The position numbers and the translations under genes were made by a program. The notes beneath the pieces were generated by a model. The model made no database searches. It was not told where the DNA came from and was given only the letters and a program-made list of their open reading frames with translations. From Fulvitalea axinellae (GTDB lineage: Bacteria; Bacteroidota; Bacteroidia; Cytophagales; Cyclobacteriaceae), in the NCBI RefSeq assembly GCF_036492835.1, contig NZ_AP025315.1:1-64000 (forward strand): 64,000 nucleotides of DNA. The letters are read 5' to 3'. Shown piece after piece: positions 1 through 8,792 of the stretch (position 1 is its first letter; every line of letters starts with the position of its first letter).

Positions 1-270
1 CAAGACGAAATTGGTTCTTTTGTCGTATAATTCGTAAGCGCCTGAACGTTCCTTGATAGGTGTAAATACAAGATCGACGTTTCCTTGTTGGTAAACCTTT
101 AGGCTGGCTTTGATTGTGCCGTTTTGTCGGTTGAGAATTGTGCATTTTTGCACTTTACCGCCACTGACCAAATATTCGCCATCGAGGATTTTTTGTGCCT
201 GAAGACAGGAAAGGCTACATAGTAAAAGTAATGTGAAAACAAGCGGGACTTTTAGAAAAAGATATTTCAT
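1..270 (-). CDS. Secreted protein, truncated by window edge
   Basis: The first 90 codons of a gene that runs off the left edge. It starts with ATG at 268-270 (reverse strand). Residues 1-26 form a typical signal peptide with a long hydrophobic stretch and a likely cleavage after LQA-Q. The remainder (KILDGEYLVSGGKVQK...) is a small beta-rich start that I do not recognise. It lies downstream of the same 21-bp dyad (374-394) that precedes the giant LRR genes, at 104-124 bases from its start, so it may be co-regulated with them. Function unknown. Confidence 0.7.
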   Translation of the reverse strand, partial: MKYLFLKVPLVFTLLLLCSLSCLQAQKILDGEYLVSGGKVQKCTILNRQNGTIKASLKVYQQGNVDLVFTPIKERSGAYELYDKRTNFVL

Positions 271-373
271 TACGTGTGATTAAAAGGGAGTGTTTGTTGG
301 TTTTGACATTTATTTGACTGTACAAACATCCGGATTTGACATATCACAAAGCTACATTGAGTCTGGATGCGGG

Positions 374-394
374 TAAATTACCCTCTTCGGGTAT
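374..394 (-). promoter_or_regulatory. Shared 21-bp dyad, putative operator
   Basis: Read on the minus strand: ATACCCGAAGA then GGGTAATTTA. The TACCC...GGGTA arms form a dyad with a short spacer. It lies 104-124 bases upstream of the secreted protein at 1-270. The same motif occurs four more times in the window, always next to this gene family. Regulator binding is inferred. Confidence 0.6.
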
Positions 395-455
395 AATGAG
401 GATATAGTCATGTTTTAACTATTATAATTGTCAATAAGTATATAGACGCTGATCC

Positions 456-490
456 AAAAAAAACGACGAGCCATAACATGACTCGCCGTT
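456..490 (-). terminator. Rho-independent terminator
   Basis: On the minus strand a 9-bp stem (AACGGCGAG / CTCGTCGTT, one G-T pair) with an extra CAT/ATG pairing near the loop is followed by eight T. It lies directly after the stop of the LRR gene at 517. An identical copy sits at 4743-4777. Confidence 0.8.
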
Positions 491-516
491 CTGAATAAAA
501 ATTTGTTTTGCAACGT

Positions 517-3500
517 TTACTGGCAATTCACAGCAAATTGTGCTCTATAATTATCTTTATGCCATTCGCTATAAATACCTGTGCGTGCATTTGCGCCATC
601 AGCGACTTCCTGAGAGGCAACCTTTATACAATGTAGCTCATTGTTTGACCAAGCTTTTAATACTTTCAAGTTCGTTAATCCTGAAATATCCAATGATTGA
701 AGGTTATTACCAACTAGGCTGATCTTTGTCAATTTATCGCCACTTGGCAAATTCACCACCTCTAGAGAATTCTGATATATTGACACTTCCACAAGGTTGG
801 ACAAGGAAGATATATCAAGATGCTTAACTTTAGTATTATTCATCGATATTTTTTCTAGCCCAGTCGCTTTTTCAATTCCCGCGCAACTTTCAATAGAACC
901 ACCATAGATCGTTATCTCCTTCATTTCCTCTAGAATTGGAATGAACACCTTTCCATCTTCACTGCGATCTAATTTGTTTTTTATTAATAATTTCTCAAAT
1001 GCGTTATCTGGAATACTCACAAAATAACTAGCTGGATTTGAATTAACGTGTACAAAATTATGGTGACTATCCAATTGCCATGAGACATATTTGCCCTTTC
1101 CCTTATTTGCTTCCATAGCTGAGGCCAAATCAGCCAACTTAATATAACTCAAGCTTTCGTTTGAGGTAACATAGAAGTTCTCAAGATTTTCGAGTGCCGA
1201 TATATCCAAAGACTGCAACTGATTCGTTTTCAGGTTCAGGTATTTCAAGGCCGTGTTCTTCGATAGGTCAATGGTACTAAGCTGACTGTTTTCGAAAGAC
1301 ACTGACTCCAGTTTGGTGTTGGCCGAGAGATCTACAGTCGCTATTTGATTACCTCTGGCGCTGAGTGTTTTCAAGGAAGTCATCGCTTCGATACCTTTTA
1401 GGCTTGTGATTCCTTTCGTGTTTATATCCAAATTCTCACGGTAATCGACATTGCTTTTCCGTACTTTTCCATCGGCGACGTTATCCCATCCGATACGAAT
1501 CAGTTCCTGTTCGAATCTCAAATCCGGAACATTGACAAATAAATCTGATGTTGTCGAACAGTCTGGCGTATAATGTTGTGACGCATCTTTATTCCAATCA
1601 GCATACTTTCCAGTACCATTTTTCGCCGCGTCGGCGGTGGCCTGGTCTTTTACCTGAATACAGCTCAGGTTTTCGTTTCCGTTAACATGGAATCTCGTCA
1701 GGTTTTCTAGTGTCGATATATCCAACGACTGCAACTGATTTCTTATTAGGTTCAGCTTTTTCAAGGCTGTATTCTTCGATAGGTCAATGGAAGTAAGCTT
1801 ATTGTCTAGTATATATAGGGTCTCCAATTTGGTACAGCTCGAAATATTAATGGAAGTAAGCTGATTGTATTCCAAGGACAGGAAAAACAAATCGACATTC
1901 GCCGAAAGATCAATGGAAGTAAGCTGATTATGTTCCAAAGACAGCCTCTCCAATTTGGTGTTGGCCGAGAGATCGACTGAAGTGATTTGATTGCCATTTG
2001 CTTTAAGGAGCACCAAGTTTGTCATGGCTTCAATACCTTTCAGACTCGTGATTCCTTTACTGTTTATCTCCAATCTATCACGGTATTTTACATTGCTTTT
2101 TAGTAATTTTCCATCGGCAACATCATCCCATCCGATACGGATCAATTCCTGTTCGAATTTCAAATCTGGAACTGAGACATAAAGGTGACTATTGCAATCC
2201 GTTGAAAATTGCTGGTGTTCGTCTTTATGCCAATTAGCGTCTACAGTATGGCTTGAAGCAATACCTATACAATCCAAATCAGCGTTTCCGATTACATATA
2301 CACTTGTTAGTTTTGTGTTAGCAGACAGGTCCAGCTCAGCTAATTTATTGTTATTCAAATTGACACTTGCCAGGTTGACATTCGCTGATAAATCTAATGA
2401 CTCCACTTTGCCATTGTTTATCACTAAGAACTTTAAAAGTGTATTATCACTAAGGTCAATAGTAGAAATGTTGGTACCTGTTGCTACAAAAAGCTTGAGT
2501 TGCGCATTATTACTTAGATCAATCTGTTCAATTGGGTTGCCCGAAATCCAAAAATATTCCAAAGCCGTAAAGTTTGAGACATCAAGACTCGTAAGCGAAG
2601 TGTTTGAGATGTTCAGCTCTCGAATATTTGCGTTCGCTCCCAATTTCACACTTGCTAGAGGATTACCTTGAATACGGATTTCTTTAAGCTTGGTATTCGC
2701 CGAAAGATCAATAGCCGTCGCACGGTTACTGCTTCCATTAAAGCGCATCAGCTCTTTGAAACCTTCAATACCAGTAAAATCGGATATGATCTTATTGCTG
2801 ACGCTCAACTCTGTCTTGTCTTCGATGTTAGCCGTTAATACTCGGGCATCAAGGACATCATCCCATCCTAAATTGATCAGCTCTTGTTCAAATCTTGCGT
2901 CTGGGATAGCGGTATAGTCGCTTGGCTTAGGCCCTGAGCAATCCACTGCAAATACATGCTGGGAGTCTTTTTGCCAATTAGCGTAATCTCCTTCGCCGTT
3001 ATTCATAGCGTCAGCGGTGGCTTGGTCTTTTACCAGAATACAGCTTAAGTTCTCATTTCCCGAAATATAAAAGCTCTTCAAATTCGACAGCGCAGAAATA
3101 TCCATATTCTCAAGCTTGTTCGACTTGAGATTCAAATATATTAACGCCTTATTGGCTGACAAATCGATCGTTTTCAATTGGCTTCCTTCGAAGGAAACGG
3201 TCTCCAACGCCGTATTTGACGAGGTATTGACTTCTGCGATGGCATTACCGCTCGCCGACAACGACTTTAAGGCTTTCATCGCCTCGATCCCTTTCAAACT
3301 TGTTATCCCTTTGTTAGAAATATCCAGACTTTCGATTTTGTCGATTTTCGATGTCAGAACTGTTCCGTCCTTTGTGTCATCCAAATTGAGACCGATCAGC
3401 GCCTGCTCAAATTTGGCGTCCGGAATGGCTGTATAGTCTTCTGGCTTAGGCCCTGAGCAATCCACTGTAAATTCATGTTCTGAGTCTTTCTGCCAATTGG

Positions 3501-4305
3501 CATACACCCCTTCGCCTTTATTCATGGCGTCGGCGGTGGCTTGGTCTTTTACCAGAATACAAACAAGATCCTCATTTCCCGAAACATAAAAATTCTTCAA
3601 TTTCGACAGCGCGGAAATATCCATACTCTCAAGCTCGTTCGACTTGAGATTCAGATATGTTAACGCCGTATTAGCCGATAAGTCAATCGATTTCAATTGG
3701 TTTCCTTCAAAGGAAACGGTATCGAGCGCTGTATTCGATGAAATATTTACTGCTGAGATGGCATTATCACTTGCAGAGAGTAATTTCAAAGCCGTGTTAT
3801 TCGAAAGGTCAATCGACTGAAGCTTGTTGCCCTTCAACTTTAAGTATTTCAGCTTTTTTGACTTGGAAACGTCTATTTTCTTAAGCTTGTTATCGTCTAG
3901 GGTAAGATCAACAAGCGACGCTTCTGGGGCAAAAGAAACCGAATCCAATCCGCATTTGCTTGCCGACAATTTTTTTATCGCCTTATTCTGGGAAAGGTCA
4001 AGATAACCGAGCGTATTAGAGGCAAGGTTTAACTCCTCAAGACTTGTAAACCCCTCGATTCCCTTTAAATCGGTGATACCTTTATTGCCTATATCCAGTT
4101 TTGTGACGGTCTTTGCGGTTTCGGTCAGGATTTTACCGTCTAACTTATTATCGTACTTTAAATCGATAAGGGCTTGCTCGAATTTACTGTCCGCGATTGC
4201 CGTCAACGCCGGCTCTTGATCGGGGCCATCATCCGAACTCTTGGAGCAAGAGCCCAAATATAGCACGGCTCCCAAAGCGATCGCACATGAAATTTTCTTT
4301 GTCAT
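517..4305 (-). CDS. Giant LRR surface lipoprotein, six modules (1262 aa)
   Basis: A predicted outer-membrane-anchored leucine-rich-repeat protein. Residues 1-20 are a lipoprotein signal with lipobox LGSC; the following SKSSDD is acidic, as in Bacteroidota lipoproteins exported to the cell surface. Six modules begin near residues 34, 290, 461, 707, 921 and 1094. Each opens with a conserved IPDxxFEQALI-like helix, then a D-D-x-x-D-G loop, a G-I-E-A/G-F/M segment and several ~21-residue repeats of the type SIDLSxNTxL. Most close with LxCI...W.KD...DC, suggesting one disulphide per module. There is no type IX C-terminal domain. Tandem duplicate of the gene at 4801-8541. Ligand unknown; adhesion or glycan/protein binding is a guess. 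The start is the lipoprotein signal Met; the shared dyad lies 59-79 bases upstream. Confidence 0.85.
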   Translation of the reverse strand: MTKKISCAIALGAVLYLGSCSKSSDDGPDQEPALTAIADSKFEQALIDLKYDNKLDGKILTETAKTVTKLDIGNKGITDLKGIEGFTSLEELNLASNTLGYLDLSQNKAIKKLSASKCGLDSVSFAPEASLVDLTLDDNKLKKIDVSKSKKLKYLKLKGNKLQSIDLSNNTALKLLSASDNAISAVNISSNTALDTVSFEGNQLKSIDLSANTALTYLNLKSNELESMDISALSKLKNFYVSGNEDLVCILVKDQATADAMNKGEGVYANWQKDSEHEFTVDCSGPKPEDYTAIPDAKFEQALIGLNLDDTKDGTVLTSKIDKIESLDISNKGITSLKGIEAMKALKSLSASGNAIAEVNTSSNTALETVSFEGSQLKTIDLSANKALIYLNLKSNKLENMDISALSNLKSFYISGNENLSCILVKDQATADAMNNGEGDYANWQKDSQHVFAVDCSGPKPSDYTAIPDARFEQELINLGWDDVLDARVLTANIEDKTELSVSNKIISDFTGIEGFKELMRFNGSSNRATAIDLSANTKLKEIRIQGNPLASVKLGANANIRELNISNTSLTSLDVSNFTALEYFWISGNPIEQIDLSNNAQLKLFVATGTNISTIDLSDNTLLKFLVINNGKVESLDLSANVNLASVNLNNNKLAELDLSANTKLTSVYVIGNADLDCIGIASSHTVDANWHKDEHQQFSTDCNSHLYVSVPDLKFEQELIRIGWDDVADGKLLKSNVKYRDRLEINSKGITSLKGIEAMTNLVLLKANGNQITSVDLSANTKLERLSLEHNQLTSIDLSANVDLFFLSLEYNQLTSINISSCTKLETLYILDNKLTSIDLSKNTALKKLNLIRNQLQSLDISTLENLTRFHVNGNENLSCIQVKDQATADAAKNGTGKYADWNKDASQHYTPDCSTTSDLFVNVPDLRFEQELIRIGWDNVADGKVRKSNVDYRENLDINTKGITSLKGIEAMTSLKTLSARGNQIATVDLSANTKLESVSFENSQLSTIDLSKNTALKYLNLKTNQLQSLDISALENLENFYVTSNESLSYIKLADLASAMEANKGKGKYVSWQLDSHHNFVHVNSNPASYFVSIPDNAFEKLLIKNKLDRSEDGKVFIPILEEMKEITIYGGSIESCAGIEKATGLEKISMNNTKVKHLDISSLSNLVEVSIYQNSLEVVNLPSGDKLTKISLVGNNLQSLDISGLTNLKVLKAWSNNELHCIKVASQEVADGANARTGIYSEWHKDNYRAQFAVNCQ

Positions 4306-4363
4306 GATAACTAGTGATTACTGAGTTTTAAACGTATAAAACTAGACATATGAAAATGCTTTA

Positions 4364-4384
4364 TAAATAACCCTGTTCGGGTAT
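4364..4384 (-). promoter_or_regulatory. Shared 21-bp dyad, putative operator
   Basis: Minus-strand form ATACCCGAACA then GGGTTATTTA, 59-79 bases upstream of the start codon of the LRR gene at 517-4305. Position relative to the start is almost the same as for the sister gene (58-78 bases), which suits a promoter-associated site. Confidence 0.6.
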
Positions 4385-4462
4385 TCTGGGGCGACACAGG
4401 CACTTATCCGGTTTCTAAAAAAAGCGAAGTAAAACCGGTTTGAGTATTTCTATCTCAAAACA

Positions 4463-4548
4463 CAAAAAACGGCGTCGATAATCGACGCCGTCAGGTAATT
4501 GTAAAAAAATAGAAAAGAGTACATACGTCTCGGTCAATACGTACTCTT
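4463..4548 (-). terminator. Duplicated double hairpin, relic terminator
   Basis: Copy of the double hairpin that follows the 1813-aa gene at 8691-8776. The inner hairpin has an 11-base perfect inverted repeat (ACGGCGTCGAT) with a T-rich minus-strand tail. The outer one (AAGAGTACATA / TACGTACTCTT) carries one mismatch. Here it follows only the relic 3' end at 4565-4577, so it has no gene of its own to terminate. Confidence 0.65.
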
Positions 4549-4564
4549 AAAATTTCAGTGTCTC

Positions 4565-4577
4565 TTAATCACAGTTT
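4565..4577 (-). pseudogene. Relic 3' end of the giant LRR gene
   Basis: The 13 bases TTAATCACAGTTT are identical to the last codons of the 1813-aa gene (8793-8805: Val/Asn-Cys-Asp-stop). They are followed by the same hairpins but preceded by unrelated sequence. They mark the breakpoint of the tandem duplication. Confidence 0.75.
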
Positions 4578-4660
4578 CCAAACTACTTTTTGACATTTAT
4601 TTGACTGTACAAACATCCGGATTTGACATATCACAAAGCTACATTGAGTCTGGATGCGGG

Positions 4661-4681
4661 TAAATTACCCTCTTCGGGTAT
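4661..4681 (-). promoter_or_regulatory. Orphan copy of shared dyad
   Basis: Identical to the dyad at 374-394, carried along by the tandem duplication. It sits beyond the terminator at 4743-4777 and about 355 bases upstream of the LRR gene starting at 4305, which has its own copy. It is probably a by-product of the duplication. Confidence 0.55.
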
Positions 4682-4742
4682 AATGAGGATATAGTCATGT
4701 TTTAACTATTATAATTGTCAATAAGTATATAGACGCTGATCC

Positions 4743-4777
4743 AAAAAAAACGACGAGCCATAACATGACTCGCCGTT
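4743..4777 (-). terminator. Rho-independent terminator
   Basis: Identical to the terminator at 456-490: 9-bp stem with an eight-T tail on the minus strand, 24 bases after the stop of the LRR gene at 4801. Confidence 0.8.
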
Positions 4778-4800
4778 CCTATTCATTGATCCAATGATTA

Positions 4801-7800
4801 TCAATTACATTCAGTAGAAAAATTAAGTCTTTGTGGATAGGTCCAATGAGAATAAGATGAATGGCGATTATTCAGTTTATTCGCTATATCTTGAGTAGGT
4901 ACCTTGATACAATTTAGGTTGGGGTTTCCATTCAATCTGACATCGCCAAAGTTCGCTGAATTCGGAGTAACCGAAAAGTCCAAGGTTGGTAATTTAGGGT
5001 TGTTCTCAATGTGTAGCGTATTTATATTGTTAACCTTCGGTAGCTTGAGTAAAGTCAAATTTTGAATGCCAGATATTTTAAGCGTTGTAAGTTTTGTATT
5101 CTCTGATAAATCAAGGGAAAAATCTTGACGTGATCCATATCCCCCATTTATAACAAGACTTGTAAGATTTTTCATTGCTTCAATGCCTTTCAAGTTGTCC
5201 AGATAAGAGGTCCGCATTTCAAATTTTGTTACCTTTTCCATAAGGGAGCGCATTAGTTTTCCATCCTCCTTATTGTCTATCCCTAATGCGACAAGATGTC
5301 TCTCAAAACTAGGTCCTGGAATATTAACAAATTGACTTTCAGGACTAGCATTTCCATGAATGAAATCTTGAGCCCAACTCAAAACCCATGAAGCGTATTT
5401 GCCTTTTCTAGAATGGGCCTCTTCCGCTACGGTTTGATTAGCTACTTTTATATAATTCCCTGGGTTCTCAGAAGCATTGAAGACAGTCAAATCAAGATTC
5501 GAAATGTCTATAATTTGTAATTGATTTTTCTTTATGTTCAAGGTTGTTACACTGGATGGCAAAGTAAGATTCGTCAATCTATTGACATCGGCCCGAACAT
5601 AAGTCACTTTTGTATTTGCGGACAAGTCAAGAGAAGTGAGCTGATTCTCCTGTAGTCTGACTGTCGTAAGCTTTGTATTTGCCGATAAATCAACTGAAGA
5701 CAACAGGTTACCCCCTGCGTCAAGATTGACTAGATTCACCATGGCTTCTATTCCCTGTAAGCTCTTGATTTTCTTGCTGTTTACATTAAGTGTAGTTACA
5801 GTTATCAACTTATTCTTTATCGCCTTTCCGTCTACCGTATTATCCAATCCACGACCAATTAAAGCTAGTTCAAAATCGCTATCAGGAATATTAACAAATA
5901 GATTGGGTTTAATGGCGCAGTCGATCGTAAAATAATGTTGATCGTCTTTTAGCCACGAACCGTAATTCCCAGAACCATTGTTTGCTGCGTCAGCGGTGGC
6001 TTGGTCTTTTACCAAAATGCAGCTCAAGCTTTCGTTGGAGGTAACATAAAAGTTTGCCAAGTTTTCGAGTGCTGACAGATCCAACGACTGCAACTGATTC
6101 GTTTTCAGGCTCAGGTATTTCAAGGCCGTGTTCTTCGACAGATCAATGGAAGTAAGTTTATTATCATCCAAAGACAGCGTTTCCAATTTGGTATTGGCCG
6201 AGAGATCTACAGCGGCTATTTGATTGCTCCTGGCGCTGAGTGTTTTCAAGGAAGTCATCGCTTCAATACCTTCCAAGCTGGCGATTCCTTTCGTGTTTAT
6301 CTCCAACTTCTCACGGTAACTGACGCTACTTTTCAGTAATTTTCCATCGGCAACATCATCCCATCCGATACGGATCAATTCCTGTTCGAATTTCAAATCT
6401 GGAACTGAGACATAAAGGTGACTATTGCAATCCGTTGAGAATTGCTGGTGTTCGTCTTTATTCCATTGACTGTCGATAGTTTGGCTGGAAGCTACAGTAA
6501 TGCAATCCAGATCCGGATTTCCATTGACATATACATGCGTCAATTTCGTATTGGCCGAAAGATCCAGCTCAGTTAATTTATTGTTCAGTATTTTAAACTT
6601 CGTCAGCTCCGTATTAGCAGAAACGTCGATTGACTCGAGCTTTCCGTTGTTCAATTCAAAATTCTGAAGTTGTGTATTCTTGCTTAGATCGACAGAAGAC
6701 AACGGATTATCTGAAGCGCCAAACTGTTTAAGCTTAACGTTCTTACTGATGTCAATCTGAGTAATGGCGTTATCGTTTATATATAAGTTTTCCAGTCCGG
6801 TTAGCGAGGATACATCCAAAGCCGTCAACTGATTATTTGAAAGAATCAGGTTACGCAAATTCGTATTCGCACCAAGTTTAATACTCGTCAGCGGACCGCC
6901 GTCAAAGTCAACCGTCTGGAGCGTTGTATTCGCCGACAGGTCGATGGACGTAGCCTTATGTCCGGAAATGGTGAAAGTAACCAAGGCTTTGAATGCTTCG
7001 ATTCCCGTAAAATCGGCAATATTCTTCTGCTCTTCAAGCTTAAACTCTGTCTTGTCTTCGATGTTAGCGGTCAGCACACGACCGTCTTTGGCGTCATCCC
7101 ATCCTAAATCGACCAAAACTTGCTCGAAGTTTCCATCGGGAATAGCGGTATAGTCTTCCGGCCTCGGCCCTGAGCAATTGGTGGTAAAAAAGTGCTTCGT
7201 ATCTTTCTGCCAGTTCGCGTAATCCCCCTCACCTTTGTTGATAGCGTCAGCGGTGGCTTGGTCTTTTACCAGAATACAGCTTAAGTTCTCATTTCCCGAA
7301 ATATAAAAGCTCTTCAAATTCGACAGCGCGGAAATATCCATATCCTCAAGCTTGTTCGACTTGAGATTCAGATATGTTAACGCCGTATTAGCTGACAAAT
7401 CGATCGTTTTCAATTGGCTTCCTTCGAAGGAAACGGTCTCCAACGCCGTATTTGACGAGATATTGACTTCTGCGATGGCATTACCGCTCGCCGACAACGA
7501 CTTTAAGGCTTTCATCGCCTCGATGCCTTTCAAACTTGTTATCCCTTTGTTAGAAATATCCAGACTTTCGATTTTGTCGATTTTCGATGTCAGAACTGTT
7601 CCGTCCTTTGTGTCATCCAAATTGAGACCGATCAGCGCCTGCTCAAATTTGGCGTCCGGAATGGCTGTATAGTCTTCCGGCTTAGGCCCTGAGCAATCCA
7701 CTGTAAATTCATGTTTTGAGTCTTTCTGCCAATTGGCATACACCCCTTCGCCTTTATTCATGGCGTCGGCGGTGGCTTGGTCTTTTACCAGAATACAAAC

Positions 7801-8541
7801 AAGATCCTCATTTCCCGAAACATAAAAATTCTTCAATTTCGATAGTGCGGAAATATCCATACTCTCAAGCTTGTTCGACTTGAGATTCAGATATGTTAAC
7901 GCCGTATTAGCCGATAAGTCAATCGATTTCAATTGGTTTCCTTCAAAGGAAACGGTGTCTAGCACTGTATTCGATGAAATATTTACTGCTGAGATGGCAT
8001 TATCACTTGCTGAGAGTAATTTCAAAGCCGTGTTATTCGAAAGGTCAATCGACTGAAGCTTGTTGCCCTTCAACTTTAAGTATTTCAGCTTTTTTGACTT
8101 GGAAACGTCTATTTTCTTAAGCTTGTTATCGTCTAGGGTAAGATCAACAAGCGACGCATCCGGGGCAAAAGAAACCGAATCCAATCCGCATTTGCTTGCC
8201 GACAATTTTTTTATCGCCTTATTCTGAGAAAGGTCAAGATAACCGAGCGTATTAGAGGCAAGGTTTAACTCCTCAAGACTTGTAAACCCCTCGATTCCCT
8301 TTAAATCGGTGATACCTTTATTGCCTATATCCAGTTTTGTGACGGTCTTTGCGGTTTCGGTCAGGATTTTACCGTCTAACTTATTATCGAACTTTAAATC
8401 GATAAGAGCTTGCTCGAATTTACTGTCCGCGATTGCCGTCAACGCCGGCTCTTGACCGGGGCCGTCATCCGAACTCTTGGAACAAGAGCCCAAATATAGC
8501 GCTGCTCCCAAAGCGATCGCACAGGTAATTTTCTTTGTCAT
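4801..8541 (-). CDS. Giant LRR surface lipoprotein, six modules (1246 aa)
   Basis: Tandem paralogue of the gene at 517-4305. It has the same lipoprotein signal (lipobox LGSC, then SKSSDD) and the first ~460 residues differ at only a handful of positions. Modules begin near residues 34, 290, 463, 710, 881 and 1071. Module 3 differs clearly from its counterpart, module 4 is again very similar, and modules 5-6 have diverged, with some repeats shortened. The last module (from 1071) has lost the regular IDLSxNT spacing and reads SLDLSENTKL...TLDFS. The opening D-D/N-x-x-D-G loop is present in all six. No C-terminal secretion domain, so surface display would rely on the lipid anchor. Likely expressed from its own promoter (dyad at 8599-8619) and ended by the terminator at 4743-4777. 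Confidence 0.85.
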   Translation of the reverse strand: MTKKITCAIALGAALYLGSCSKSSDDGPGQEPALTAIADSKFEQALIDLKFDNKLDGKILTETAKTVTKLDIGNKGITDLKGIEGFTSLEELNLASNTLGYLDLSQNKAIKKLSASKCGLDSVSFAPDASLVDLTLDDNKLKKIDVSKSKKLKYLKLKGNKLQSIDLSNNTALKLLSASDNAISAVNISSNTVLDTVSFEGNQLKSIDLSANTALTYLNLKSNKLESMDISALSKLKNFYVSGNEDLVCILVKDQATADAMNKGEGVYANWQKDSKHEFTVDCSGPKPEDYTAIPDAKFEQALIGLNLDDTKDGTVLTSKIDKIESLDISNKGITSLKGIEAMKALKSLSASGNAIAEVNISSNTALETVSFEGSQLKTIDLSANTALTYLNLKSNKLEDMDISALSNLKSFYISGNENLSCILVKDQATADAINKGEGDYANWQKDTKHFFTTNCSGPRPEDYTAIPDGNFEQVLVDLGWDDAKDGRVLTANIEDKTEFKLEEQKNIADFTGIEAFKALVTFTISGHKATSIDLSANTTLQTVDFDGGPLTSIKLGANTNLRNLILSNNQLTALDVSSLTGLENLYINDNAITQIDISKNVKLKQFGASDNPLSSVDLSKNTQLQNFELNNGKLESIDVSANTELTKFKILNNKLTELDLSANTKLTHVYVNGNPDLDCITVASSQTIDSQWNKDEHQQFSTDCNSHLYVSVPDLKFEQELIRIGWDDVADGKLLKSSVSYREKLEINTKGIASLEGIEAMTSLKTLSARSNQIAAVDLSANTKLETLSLDDNKLTSIDLSKNTALKYLSLKTNQLQSLDLSALENLANFYVTSNESLSCILVKDQATADAANNGSGNYGSWLKDDQHYFTIDCAIKPNLFVNIPDSDFELALIGRGLDNTVDGKAIKNKLITVTTLNVNSKKIKSLQGIEAMVNLVNLDAGGNLLSSVDLSANTKLTTVRLQENQLTSLDLSANTKVTYVRADVNRLTNLTLPSSVTTLNIKKNQLQIIDISNLDLTVFNASENPGNYIKVANQTVAEEAHSRKGKYASWVLSWAQDFIHGNASPESQFVNIPGPSFERHLVALGIDNKEDGKLMRSLMEKVTKFEMRTSYLDNLKGIEAMKNLTSLVINGGYGSRQDFSLDLSENTKLTTLKISGIQNLTLLKLPKVNNINTLHIENNPKLPTLDFSVTPNSANFGDVRLNGNPNLNCIKVPTQDIANKLNNRHSSYSHWTYPQRLNFSTECN

Positions 8542-8598
8542 GAGAACTAGTGATTATTGAATTTAAATAAACAAAACTAGACATATGAAAGTGCTTTG

Positions 8599-8619
8599 TA
8601 AATAACCCTGATTGGGTAT
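8599..8619 (-). promoter_or_regulatory. Shared 21-bp dyad, variant
   Basis: Minus-strand form ATACCCAATCA then GGGTTATTTA, 58-78 bases upstream of the LRR gene starting at 8541. It carries two changes in the spacer/inner arm relative to the copy at 4364-4384 while the outer ATACCC and GGGT are kept. Confidence 0.55.
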
Positions 8620-8690
8620 TCTGGAGCGATACAGGCACTTATCGGGTTTCGAAAAATGAAGTGAAACCGGTTTGAGTTTCTATCTCAAAA

Positions 8691-8776
8691 CAAAAAAACG
8701 GCGTCGATTATCGACGCCGTCAGGTAATTGTAAAAAATAGATAAGAGTACGTACGTCTCAATCAATACGTACTCTT
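8691..8776 (-). terminator. Double-hairpin terminator
   Basis: After the stop of the 1813-aa gene (8793) come two hairpins read on the minus strand: an 11-bp stem AAGAGTACGTA with a 12-base loop and a tail containing six T, then an 11-base perfect inverted repeat ACGGCGTCGAT (8698-8720) followed by a T-run. Tandem intrinsic terminators are the simplest reading. Confidence 0.75.
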
Positions 8777-8792
8777 AAAATTTCAGTGTCCC

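Larger units (their letters stand above)
301..4577 (-). repeat. Tandem duplication, left copy
   Basis: Left copy of a segment of about 4.2 kb carrying an LRR lipoprotein gene, its upstream region and its terminator. The last 190 bases (301-490) appear identical to 4588-4777. The other end (4440-4577) matches 8671-8805 with scattered changes, including the last codons of the neighbouring giant gene (Asn-Cys-Asp-stop). A filler of about 10 bases (4578-4587) separates the two copies. Confidence 0.85.
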